Assembly: GCA_944319945.1 (NCBI GenBank)
Contig: CALUFN010000014.1
Coordinates: forward strand, 1 to 52,776
Direction of reading: 5' to 3'
DNA length: 52,776 nt
DNA from: an uncultured Prevotella sp.
GTDB lineage: Bacteria > Bacteroidota > Bacteroidia > Bacteroidales > Bacteroidaceae
Positions 15,580 through 23,011 of the stretch are shown here, in pieces. The notes beneath the pieces are model-generated. The model worked only from the letters and a program-made list of their open reading frames with translations, ran no database searches and was not told the origin of the DNA. The translations under genes were made by a program, and so were the position numbers. Position 1 is the first letter of the stretch. Each line of letters opens with the position of its first letter.

Positions 15580-16785
15580 TTACCGCTCCTCGTTTTCGTG
15601 AATGCCGTAATACACGCGCAGCGGCGTTGAGAGCACCTTGATGAAGCCTTTGGCTTCTTCGGCCGTCCATCCGTGCTGCATCTCGCCGTACTCGCCGAGT
15701 TTCGACTTGAGCAGGTCGTCGGGCGAATCGACGCCCACGCACTCGAATCCTAAGGGGCGCAGCTTCAGTATGGCGGTGCCGTTCACGTTGCGCTGCGACG
15801 AGGTGAGCATGGCCTCGATGTCGGGCATCACCGGCTCTAAGTACTGGCTTTCGTGCAGGAACATGCCGTACCAGTTGGCCACCTGGTCCTTCCAGTACTG
15901 CTGCCACTTGCTCAGGGTGTACTTTTCGAGCATGCGGTGGGCCTCGATGATGAGCTTGGGGGCGGCCGCCTCGAAGCCTACGCGCCCCTTGATGCCGATG
16001 ATTGTGTCGCCCACGTTGCAGTCGCGGCCTATGCCGTAGGCTGCGCCTATTTCCTCTATGCGCTGTATGGCCTTCACCTTGTCGCTGAATTTCTCGCCGT
16101 TCACGGCCTCAATCTCTCCCTTGACGAACTCTATGCGCAGTTCGCTCTCGTCTTGACGGGTAACGTGCTTGAGGTAAGCCTCTTCGGGCAGGCCCTGCGC
16201 CGAGTCGAGAAGTTCGCCGCCGCAGATGCTCGTTCCCCATATGCCCACGTTGTAGCTGTATTTCAGTTTGGTGAAGTCCGCCGTGAATCCGTGTGCGTTA
16301 AGGTAGTCAACCTCCTCCTTGCGCGATAGCGCGCGGTCGCGCGTCAGCGTGATGATCTCTACGCCCGGCGCCATTACGAGGAAGGTCATGTCGAAGCGTA
16401 TCTGGTCGTTGCCCGCGCCGGTGGAGCCGTGGGCTATGGCGTCGGCGCCTATCTGCTTGGCGTAGCGGGCTATGGCTATGGCCTGGAATATGCGCTCTGA
16501 CGACACTGATATGGGGTAGCAGTTGTTGCGGAGCACGTTGCCGAATATCATGTATTTAAGGCTCTTCTCATAGTATTCCTGCGTAACGTCGAGTGTTACG
16601 TATTCCTTCGCGCCAAGTTTGTAGGCGTTCTCCTCGTTCGTCTTCAGCTGTTCTTCGCTGAATCCGCCCGTATTCGCGCACGCGGCATAGACCTCGTAGC
16701 CCATGTCGTGCGACAGTTTCATCACCGTGTAAGACGTGTCAAGCCCTCCGGAGAAGGCCACCACCACTTTCTTCTTGTCTGACAT
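15580..16785 (-). CDS. argG: argininosuccinate synthase
   Basis: ArgG joins citrulline and aspartate with ATP. The 401-residue protein has the N-type ATP pyrophosphatase loop AFSGGLDTSYTVMKL at the N-terminus. IAHGSTGAGNDQIRFD and the SYNVGIWGTSICGGELLD region follow, all conserved in this enzyme family. It lies in the minus-strand arg cluster after the GNAT gene, with a 179-bp gap holding an inverted repeat. A palindromic block follows its stop at once. Regulation by ArgR through the argR promoter is plausible, but no ARG box is visible directly upstream. Confidence 0.95.
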   Translation of the reverse strand: MSDKKKVVVAFSGGLDTSYTVMKLSHDMGYEVYAACANTGGFSEEQLKTNEENAYKLGAKEYVTLDVTQEYYEKSLKYMIFGNVLRNNCYPISVSSERIFQAIAIARYAKQIGADAIAHGSTGAGNDQIRFDMTFLVMAPGVEIITLTRDRALSRKEEVDYLNAHGFTADFTKLKYSYNVGIWGTSICGGELLDSAQGLPEEAYLKHVTRQDESELRIEFVKGEIEAVNGEKFSDKVKAIQRIEEIGAAYGIGRDCNVGDTIIGIKGRVGFEAAAPKLIIEAHRMLEKYTLSKWQQYWKDQVANWYGMFLHESQYLEPVMPDIEAMLTSSQRNVNGTAILKLRPLGFECVGVDSPDDLLKSKLGEYGEMQHGWTAEEAKGFIKVLSTPLRVYYGIHENEER

Positions 16786-16810
16786 AATAGTTGGTTTTTA
16801 TTGTTTCTTT

Positions 16811-16960
16811 AGGAGTAAAGGAGTAATTTAGTAAAGGAGCATGTACAAATGACCTGCCCATATGGCGGGCGCGATGGAGCGAATGAATCGAATACGCCGT
16901 ATGTATTATGGCCTGCAAGGCATTTCTACTTACTTCTTTTTTCCTTACTCATTTACTCCT
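16811..16960. repeat. inverted repeat between GNAT and argG
   Basis: Arms 16811-16826 and 16945-16960 are 16 nt with one mismatch and are built of AGGAGTAAA-type words. The right arm ends 5 bp beyond the GNAT stop. The same word type recurs at 18261-18356. Confidence 0.6.
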
Positions 16961-16964
16961 TATT

Positions 16965-17558
16965 TTATTTCCTAATTCTTTTCATCACCTCTTCGGGCAG
17001 CGTTATCGGCGTAGGTTCGCCGCAGTGTACGGCCGGGTCGTACAGCATTCCGGTGCAGATGCAGTATTTCCGGCCCGTGCGCTTCAGCACGTCTACGTTC
17101 ACGCAGCCCTCGCATCCGCGCCAAAAGGCCTCGTCGTCTGTTAAGTCGGCGAACGTTACGGGCACGTATCCCAGCTGTGTGTTCATCTTCATTACGGCCG
17201 AACCGCTCGTCAGGCTGAATATCTTTGCCTCCGGCCAGCGTGTGCGGGCCAGCGTGAAGGTCATGTCCTTGATGCGCTTCGACACGCCGAGGCTGCGGAA
17301 GTCGGGGTGTACGATGAGTCCCGATGTGGTCACGTAGTGCTTGTTTCCCCATGTCTCGATGTAGCTGAAGCCTGCGAAGCGGTCGCCCGCGAGGGCTATC
17401 ACGGCCTTAGTCTCGCGCATCTTCGTGGCCAAGTATTCGTGAGTTCGCTTGGCGATGCCCGTGCCGCGCACCTTAGCTGCGGCCGCCATTGTCTCAAGAA
17501 TGGTGTCGACGTACCTCTCGTGCGAGGCGTCGGCCACCATGACTTTTATCTCTTCCAT
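16965..17558 (-). CDS. GNAT acyltransferase of the arginine cluster (candidate N-acylglutamate synthase)
   Basis: The 197-residue protein has a GNAT core: a beta strand at AVIALAGDRFAGFSYIETW, then TTSGLIVHPDFRSLGVSKRIKD, which is the acetyl-CoA pyrophosphate loop region. A C-terminal part contains two Cys-rich segments (WRGCEGC and YCICTGMLYDP) and may bind metal. It lies between argR and argG, where Bacteroides genomes carry a similar GNAT gene. No argA or argJ is present here, so it is the obvious candidate for the first acylation of glutamate. That role, and whether acetyl- or succinyl-CoA is used, is inference from context. Confidence 0.75.
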   Translation of the reverse strand: MEEIKVMVADASHERYVDTILETMAAAAKVRGTGIAKRTHEYLATKMRETKAVIALAGDRFAGFSYIETWGNKHYVTTSGLIVHPDFRSLGVSKRIKDMTFTLARTRWPEAKIFSLTSGSAVMKMNTQLGYVPVTFADLTDDEAFWRGCEGCVNVDVLKRTGRKYCICTGMLYDPAVHCGEPTPITLPEEVMKRIRK

Positions 17559-17674
17559 GTCTTTTCTGGAGTTAAAGAGGTTATAGCAGTGAAAGAATTT
17601 AGGGCCATTACCTTTGCAGGATGCAAGGTTGCGACTCTTTCCACCACCTTTTCACCTTCTCACTTTTTCACTTT

Positions 17675-18151
17675 TTACTTAATGTCTGGTATCACGTTGC
17701 GCAGCTCGTCTATCACGTTCTTGTACGTCTCGCCGTCTTTCACGACTATGAATATCGTGTCGTCGCCGGCTATCGTGCCGATAATCGAAGTCAGTCCGCC
17801 GTTGTCTATGTTGTACGCCAAGCTGCTGGCGTAGCCCGGACGGGTCTTTATCACGCCCATGTTGCCCGAGAAGTGGATTGACAGGAAGCCCGACGTAAGC
17901 AGCATCTCGGCCGCGCTCTTAGGACTTGCCACGCGCTTGTACATCGTCTCGTTGGGCAGCACGTAGAAGTATTTGCCGCCTAAGTTGGTGGCTTTTGCCA
18001 CCTTTAGCTGCTTCATGTCGCGGCTGAGAGTAGCCTGGGTGACGAAGTATCCCTCTTTGGCGAGGGCCTTGAGCACGTCGTCTTGGCAACAGAGTTCTTG
18101 GCTTGAGATGAGCATCCGCAATGTTTGCAACCTACTGTTCTTTGACTTCAT
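17675..18151 (-). CDS. argR: arginine repressor ArgR
   Basis: The 158-residue protein has the winged-helix N-terminal domain with CCQDDVLKALAKEGYFVTQATLSRDMKQL, where the SR in ATLSRD is the DNA-contacting signature. The C-terminal hexamerisation and arginine-binding domain includes GTIAGDDTIFIVV, with the GDD arginine-binding pair. The ATG at 18151 (MKSKNSRLQTL) was chosen because an upstream TTG lies inside an operator-like palindrome. ArgR represses arginine genes when arginine is abundant. Three ARG-box-like palindromes upstream point to autoregulation and to control of the downstream arg genes. Confidence 0.94.
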   Translation of the reverse strand: MKSKNSRLQTLRMLISSQELCCQDDVLKALAKEGYFVTQATLSRDMKQLKVAKATNLGGKYFYVLPNETMYKRVASPKSAAEMLLTSGFLSIHFSGNMGVIKTRPGYASSLAYNIDNGGLTSIIGTIAGDDTIFIVVKDGETYKNVIDELRNVIPDIK

Positions 18152-18154
18152 TTC

Positions 18155-18230
18155 TGTATATTTATACAATTACGAATGCAAAAGTATGAATAAATATTCA
18201 AAACCGCAAATCTTTTTGCATAAAAATGCA
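18155..18230 (-). promoter_or_regulatory. argR promoter with three ARG-box-like palindromes
   Basis: On the minus strand TTTG (18210-18207) and TACTTTTG (18186-18179) are 20 bp apart. Three 14-bp palindromes of ARG-box type surround them: TGTATATTTATACA (18155-18168) just after the start site, TGAATAAATATTCA (18187-18200) between the two promoter elements, and TGCATAAAAATGCA (18217-18230) upstream. The TGAAT/ATTCA form matches the E. coli ARG-box half-sites. Confidence 0.8.
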
Positions 18231-18248
18231 GAAAGATTTGCGGTTTTG
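18199..18248. repeat. 50-bp near-perfect palindrome containing the distal ARG box
   Basis: Arms 18199-18221 and 18226-18248 are 23 nt with one mismatch and a 4-nt loop. The centre is the ARG-box-like TGCATAAAAATGCA. As RNA it would be a strong hairpin that could end the BI-1 transcript; as DNA it may be an operator. Confidence 0.75.
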
Positions 18249-18260
18249 AAGTAGTAAAGA

Positions 18261-18356
18261 AGAAGAGTAGTAAAGGAGTAAAGAGATTAGTCTTGCCGGT
18301 TTTAGTTTCGTATTCAGCAACAAGACATATCTACTTTACTCCTTTACTGCTCTTCT
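18261..18356. repeat. long inverted repeat between BI-1 gene and argR
   Basis: Arms 18261-18283 and 18334-18356 are 23 nt with one mismatch and are made of AGTAAAGGAGTAAAG-type words. It lies 19 bp after the BI-1 stop in the direction of transcription and may terminate that gene. Confidence 0.7.
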
Positions 18357-18374
18357 CCTTTATTCCTTAAATAG

Positions 18375-19094
18375 TCATTCCCTATTTCCTCCGAATATCC
18401 TGAGCAGGTAGAGGAAGAGGTTGATGAAGTCGAGATAGAGCGAGAGCGAACCCATCAGGGCTATCTTCTGCGCGTCTTCGGTCACGTCGTCGGCCTGTAC
18501 GAGCATCATCTTTATCTTCTGCGTGTCATACGCCGTGAGGCCTACGAAGATGAGCACGCCCACGTAGCTGATTATCAGGCTGAAGCCGCCGCTCTTTATC
18601 AGGAGCACGTTTACGAGCGTGGCGATGATGAGGCCGATGAGGGCCATCATCAGTATCTTGCCCAGCGACGAGAGGTCGGTCTTGGTGAAATAGCCTATGA
18701 GCGACATTGCGGCGAACGTTCCGGCCGTGATGAAGAACACAGAGGCTATCGACTGCATGGTGTATGCCAGGAATATCACCGAGAGCGTGGCGCCGTTGAG
18801 CACCGAATAGAGCACGAAAATCATGGTGGCCGCAGTTAGCGAGAGGCGGTCGATGCGCGCCGTAACGTAGAACACCAGCGCAATCTCAGCAATAAACAGT
18901 CCCCAAACAATCCATCGGCTCGACATTATCGCCGACATTACGCCCGGGCTCGAGGCCACTCCGTAGGCCGTGAAGCCGGTGATTACCAGCGCAAGCGTCA
19001 TCCATACGTACACCTTGCGCATAAGCGCGGGAAACGCAACCGACACGATGTTCTCTTTTTCGCGTATCAACTGATACAGTCTGTCTTCGTTCAT
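18375..19094 (-). CDS. Bax inhibitor-1/YccA-family membrane protein
   Basis: The 239-residue protein has about seven hydrophobic helices after a cytoplasmic start (MNEDRLYQLIREKENIVSVAFPALM). GLTAYDTQKIKMM near the C-terminus is the conserved BI-1 segment, followed by LMGSLSLYLDFINLFLYLLRIFGG, the last helix and tail. The family acts as pH-sensitive calcium leak channels or in membrane-protein quality control. The bacterial role is poorly known. It precedes argR but is separated from it by two large inverted repeats, so it is probably its own unit. A -7 match TATGTTTG is at 19171-19178 on the minus strand. Confidence 0.92.
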   Translation of the reverse strand: MNEDRLYQLIREKENIVSVAFPALMRKVYVWMTLALVITGFTAYGVASSPGVMSAIMSSRWIVWGLFIAEIALVFYVTARIDRLSLTAATMIFVLYSVLNGATLSVIFLAYTMQSIASVFFITAGTFAAMSLIGYFTKTDLSSLGKILMMALIGLIIATLVNVLLIKSGGFSLIISYVGVLIFVGLTAYDTQKIKMMLVQADDVTEDAQKIALMGSLSLYLDFINLFLYLLRIFGGNRE

Positions 19095-19170
19095 AATCTT
19101 CCTTAATTTGTTTTGTCTTAATGTTAATCCTTAGTCCTACGGCCCTCATGACCGCATGATTATTATCTTG

Positions 19171-19178
19171 CAAACATA
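19171..19178 (-). promoter_or_regulatory. -7 element of the BI-1 gene
   Basis: Minus-strand TATGTTTG lies 77 bp upstream of the start. No -33 element is seen at 19-20 bp. Confidence 0.4.
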
Positions 19179-19303
19179 CGGAAAAAAAACGACAAAAGCA
19201 TTTCTTTTAAGGAAAAACATTGATTATTCACAAATATTCTTTATTGCGTGCCGCCGCATCGGCCGCTGGTCAGGCGGCTGTAAACGATGATACGCGAAAC
19301 CGC

Positions 19304-19402
19304 TTGATAATCAATGCGTTACAAAAGACAGTCTTTTGTCGCCTAAAAGGTAACCTTTCGCAGCCTGAAAGGTAACCTTTTACAAGCCGAAAGGCGGCAT
19401 GC
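19304..19402. repeat. four-unit palindromic block 3 with flank element
   Basis: The flank TTGATAATCA (19304-19313) precedes units starting at 19324, 19346, 19368 and 19390 (22-bp period). The first reads AAAGACAGTCTTT and the last is degenerate on its right half. The block lies between the divergent BI-1 and cupin-regulator genes. The remainder of this 527-bp gap holds no convincing gene. Confidence 0.88.
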
Positions 19403-19526
19403 CGGGCTGCGTCTTCTCGTCGGGCGTTACACCTTATTATATATATGGCTCACGCATGCGCCGCACGCCGCCATGCGGGGTGCGGCGCGTTGCTTTAGCA
19501 GGCGTAAGGGTTTATGTGTCTTCATG

Positions 19527-19606
19527 GTGATAATAAAATTTAAATTTTTTTCTTTCAAAAATTCGTTTTTGTGATAATTTATTAGTAATTTTGTCGCAAT
19601 TATCAC
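19527..19606 (+). promoter_or_regulatory. promoter and probable operator of the cupin regulator gene
   Basis: The -7 element TAATTTTG is at 19586-19593. GTGATAATT (19571-19579) and AATTATCAC (19598-19606) form a perfect 9-bp inverted repeat that encloses it. A third GTGATAAT lies at 19527-19534. This arrangement fits autoregulation by the XRE domain of the gene product. Confidence 0.6.
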
Positions 19607-19621
19607 TAAAACGATTTCTAA

Positions 19622-20176
19622 ATGGAAGATGCAATCAAACAAATCGGAGAACGCCTGAAGGGGCTTCGCGAGGTGCTCGACATACAGGCGCAAGAGGTGG
19701 CCGACCTTTGCGGCGTGTCGCTCGAAGCCTACCTGAAGGCTGAAGAAGGCGAAGGCGAGCTTTCGATAAGCAGTATGCAGAAGATATCAAGGAAGTACGG
19801 CATCGGCTTCGACGTGCTGATGTTCGGCGTGGAGCCGCACATGAGTACGTATTACCTTACCCGCAAGGGGCAGGGCGAGAGCGTGGAGCGTCGCAAGGCG
19901 TACAAGTACCAAAGCCTGGCCGGCGGTTTCCGCGGCCGCAAGGTGGAGCCTTTCTTGGTGCTCGTGGAGCCTAAGCCCGACGATGCGCCCCTTGAGAAGA
20001 ACTCGCACGACGGCCAAGAGTTTAACACGGTGATAGAGGGCAGCCTCGAGATCACGATAGGCAAGAAGGTGCTCGTGCTCAACGAGGGCGACAGCATCTA
20101 CTTCGACGCCTCCCAGCCTCACTGCATGCGCGCCCTCGGCGGTAAGGCCGTAAGGTTTCTGGCGGTGATAGTTTAA
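19622..20176 (+). CDS. XRE-cupin transcriptional regulator
   Basis: The 184-residue protein has an N-terminal XRE helix-turn-helix (IGERLKGLREVLDIQAQEVADLCGVSLEAYLKAEEG). A C-terminal cupin domain follows with EFNTVIEGSLEITIG, LNEGDSIYFDASQPHCMRALG; the His in PHC is a typical cupin metal or ligand position. Such regulators bind a small ligand, often an organic acid or an acyl compound. The acyl-CoA synthetase gene follows 147 bp downstream, and this pair recurs in Bacteroides, so the regulator probably controls it. The gap contains GC-rich hairpins but no gene. Confidence 0.88.
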   Translation: MEDAIKQIGERLKGLREVLDIQAQEVADLCGVSLEAYLKAEEGEGELSISSMQKISRKYGIGFDVLMFGVEPHMSTYYLTRKGQGESVERRKAYKYQSLAGGFRGRKVEPFLVLVEPKPDDAPLEKNSHDGQEFNTVIEGSLEITIGKKVLVLNEGDSIYFDASQPHCMRALGGKAVRFLAVIV

Positions 20177-20323
20177 TAATACAAAGCGGCAGAATCGGTC
20201 GCTTAGGCCGTAGGCCGCCATGTCGGCCGTGTGTCCCGTCCTGCATGAGCAGGCGCGGGTCTTACGCCGGTTTGTCTCTTGGAGACCTTTCGGCTGCCGT
20301 TAATATAAATAGGTATAAGCGTT

Positions 20324-21988
20324 ATGATAGAAAGATTTTTGACCCAGACAAAGTTTTCGTCGGTAGAGGATTTCAAGCAAAATTTGCACATCATAGTTCC
20401 TGACAATTTTAATTTCGCCTACGACGTGATGGACGCGTGGGCCGCCGAACAGCCCGACAAGCTCGCGCTGTTGTGGACCGACGACGAGGATAACTGCATA
20501 CGTTTCACGTTCAACGACCTCAAGGAGCAGAGCGACCGTGCCGCTTCTTACTTCAGTTCGCTCGGCATCGGCCGCGGCGACGTGGTGATGCTGATACTCA
20601 AGCGCAGGTATGAGTTTTGGCTCTCGATGCTCGCCCTGCATAAGCTGGGCGCCGTGGCCGTGCCCGCCACGCACATGCTTACCACTCACGACATAGTTTA
20701 CCGCAACAACCGCGCAGACGTCAAGGCCATAATCTGCGTAGGCGAAGACTACGTGATGACTCAAGTCAAGGGCTCGCTGGCCGACAGCCCTTCGCTCAAG
20801 ACGCTGATAAGCATCGGGCCGAAGGTGTACGAAGGCTTCCACGACTGGCACAAGGAGTGGAAGGCCGCGCCGCCGTTCGTGCGTCCGGAACACGTCAACT
20901 CAAACGACGACACGATGCTCATCTACTTCACCAGCGGCACGAGCGGCGAGCCGAAGATGGTGGCCCACGATTTCACCTACGCCCTCGGCCACATCACTAC
21001 GGGCGTGTTCTGGCACAACCTGACCGAGGACAGCATCCATCTGACCGTGGCCGACACGGGCTGGGGCAAGGCCGCGTGGGGCAAGCTCTACGGACAGTGG
21101 TTCGCGGGGGCCGTGGTATTCGTGTTCGAGCACCAGAAGTTTACGGCCGACAAGATACTCCGCAAGATAGAGCAATACCGCATGACGTCGTTTTGCGCGC
21201 CGCCCACGGTCTACCGTTTCATGATCCACGAGGACTTCTCTAAGTACGACCTGTCGTCGCTGCGCTACTGCTGCACGGCGGGCGAGGCCCTCAATCCGGC
21301 CGTCTACGACCGCTTCCTCGAGCTTACGGGCATAAGGCTAATGGAGGGATTCGGCCAGACCGAGACCACCATGACGCTCGGCACCATGCCGTGGATGACG
21401 CCCAAGCCCGGCAGCATGGGCATGCCCAACCCACAGTATGACATAGACCTTGTGCGCCCGGACGGTACCCCCTGCGAGGACGGAGAGAAGGGCGAGATAG
21501 TGATACACACCGAAAACGGCAAGCCGATAGGCCTCTTCAAGGGCTACTACCGCGATGAGGAGAAGAACCGCCAGGTGTGGCACGACGGTCTTTACCATAC
21601 GGGCGACGTGGCCTGGCGCGACGAAGACGGCTACTACTGGTTCGAGGGACGCACCGACGACGTGATAAAGAGCAGCGGCTACCGCATCGGCCCGTTCGAG
21701 GTGGAGAGCGCCCTGATGACCCATCCGGCCGTGGTGGAGTGCGCCATAACGGGCGTGCCCGACGACATCCGAGGCATGGTGGTCAAGGCTACGGTCGTGC
21801 TCGGCAAGGACTGGAAGGACAAAGCCGGCGACGACTTGGTAAAAGAGCTGCAGAACCACGTGAAGCGTGAGACCGCGCCCTACAAGTATCCGCGCATCAT
21901 AGAGTTCGTAGACGAGCTGCCTAAGACCATCAGCGGCAAGATACGCCGCGTGGAGATACGCGAGAAGGACAAGCAGAAGAGCAAGTGA
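20324..21988 (+). CDS. AMP-forming acyl-CoA synthetase (medium-chain/acetyl-CoA synthetase-like)
   Basis: The 554-residue protein activates a carboxylic acid through an acyl-adenylate and transfers it to CoA. The AMP-binding P-loop YFTSGTSGEPKMV is at about residues 200-212. Then come GFGQTETT, the YHTGDVAWRDEDGYYWFEGRTDD hinge region and the catalytic lysine in PKTISGKIRRVEIR near the C-terminus. TGWGKAAWGKLYGQWFAGA and overall length fit the medium-chain acyl-CoA synthetase group more than acetate-specific Acs. Physiological substrate unknown. It is likely controlled by the XRE-cupin regulator upstream. Confidence 0.88.
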   Translation: MIERFLTQTKFSSVEDFKQNLHIIVPDNFNFAYDVMDAWAAEQPDKLALLWTDDEDNCIRFTFNDLKEQSDRAASYFSSLGIGRGDVVMLILKRRYEFWLSMLALHKLGAVAVPATHMLTTHDIVYRNNRADVKAIICVGEDYVMTQVKGSLADSPSLKTLISIGPKVYEGFHDWHKEWKAAPPFVRPEHVNSNDDTMLIYFTSGTSGEPKMVAHDFTYALGHITTGVFWHNLTEDSIHLTVADTGWGKAAWGKLYGQWFAGAVVFVFEHQKFTADKILRKIEQYRMTSFCAPPTVYRFMIHEDFSKYDLSSLRYCCTAGEALNPAVYDRFLELTGIRLMEGFGQTETTMTLGTMPWMTPKPGSMGMPNPQYDIDLVRPDGTPCEDGEKGEIVIHTENGKPIGLFKGYYRDEEKNRQVWHDGLYHTGDVAWRDEDGYYWFEGRTDDVIKSSGYRIGPFEVESALMTHPAVVECAITGVPDDIRGMVVKATVVLGKDWKDKAGDDLVKELQNHVKRETAPYKYPRIIEFVDELPKTISGKIRRVEIREKDKQKSK

Positions 21989-22053
21989 CGGGACGTCTGA
22001 CGCAGGCCGGACGACGCCTGCCGGCCGTGCGACGGCCGACGCACCGTGACGCA

Positions 22054-22163
22054 AAAGGTTGCCTTTTATGACATGAAAGGCAACCTTTCGGACTGTAAAA
22101 GGCGGCCTTTTGCAAGCCGAAAGACCACCTTTTGTACAGCTGCGGATAACCGATTGATAATCA
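22054..22163. repeat. four-unit palindromic block 4 with displaced flank
   Basis: Units begin at 22054, 22076, 22098 and 22120 (22-bp period). The flank TTGATAATCA is at 22154-22163, about 11 bp further away than in other blocks, as if a short insertion had occurred. The block lies between the acyl-CoA synthetase gene and proB. Confidence 0.88.
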
Positions 22164-22219
22164 GCGCGATGCGCGCGCCCTGCTAAAGCGTGCGCCTTAC
22201 CCGTAAAACCATACCGCCT

Positions 22220-23011
22220 ATGTCAGGAAGAATAGTGGTGAAAGTGGGCAGCAACGTGCTCACCCGTGCCGACGGCAAGCTCGACGTGACGCGCATGTCG
22301 GCGCTTGTGGACCAGATAGCGTGGCTCCGCAGCCGCGACTATGAGGTCGTCTTGGTGTCGAGCGGAGCAGTAGCGTCGGGCCGCGGGGAGCTTGGCTCAG
22401 ACCCCGGTCTCGACGGCGTGGAGCAGCGCCAGCTGTATTCGGCCGTGGGCCAGGTGAAGCTCGTCAACACGTATTACACCCTCTTCCGCGAGTACGGCAT
22501 AACGGTGGCCCAGGTGCTCGTGGTGAAAGAGAACTTCACGTCGCCGCGCGAGTACGCCAATCTGCGCGCGTGCATGTCGGTGATGCTCGAGGGCGGCGTG
22601 CTGCCCGTGGTCAACGAGAACGACACCGTGAGCGTGACCGAGCTGATGTTTACCGACAACGACGAGCTCTCGGGCCTCATGGCGCAGATGATGCAGGCCG
22701 GCACGCTGATACTGTTGAGCAACGTAGACGGCATCTACGACGGCCGGCCGGGCGACCCGTCGGCCAGACTGATACGCCGGGTCGAGGCCGGTGCCGACGT
22801 GAGCGGCTACGTGCGCCGTGAGAAAAGCAGCTTCGGCCGGGGCGGCATGGCGGCTAAATGCGGCATAGCCGGGCGCGCGGCTGCGTGCGGCATACGCGTA
22901 ATTATTGCCGACGGACGGCGCGACGACGTGCTGAAAAGCCTGATCCTGACACCCGAAAGCACGCCCCACACCGAGTTCGTGCCTGTAGGCGAAACCGCCG
23001 ACAACACCTAA
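22220..23011 (+). CDS. proB: glutamate 5-kinase (short form without PUA domain)
   Basis: The 263-residue protein phosphorylates glutamate as the first step of proline synthesis. It has the amino-acid-kinase motifs VVKVGSNVLT, VLVSSGAVASGRGELG, NENDTVSV and DNDELSGLMA, then LLSNVDGIYDG. The PUA domain that lengthens E. coli ProB to 367 residues is absent. The ATG at 22220 (MSGRIVVKVGS) is preferred to an upstream GTG. The stop TAA shares one base with the proA ATG (TAATG), so the two are translationally coupled. Confidence 0.93.
   Translation: MSGRIVVKVGSNVLTRADGKLDVTRMSALVDQIAWLRSRDYEVVLVSSGAVASGRGELGSDPGLDGVEQRQLYSAVGQVKLVNTYYTLFREYGITVAQVLVVKENFTSPREYANLRACMSVMLEGGVLPVVNENDTVSVTELMFTDNDELSGLMAQMMQAGTLILLSNVDGIYDGRPGDPSARLIRRVEAGADVSGYVRREKSSFGRGGMAAKCGIAGRAAACGIRVIIADGRRDDVLKSLILTPESTPHTEFVPVGETADNT

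Noticed and set aside
17606-17613. A plus-strand promoter-like TACCTTTG between argR and the GNAT gene.
   Set aside because: No plus-strand gene follows, so it is probably a chance match. An antisense RNA cannot be excluded.
19427-19525. A 32-codon minus-strand frame beginning MKTHKPLRLLKQRAA and containing ACGACVSH.
   Set aside because: It starts with ATG and is basic and Cys-containing, so it could be a small peptide. It has no promoter match upstream and no recognised relatives, so I could not support it.
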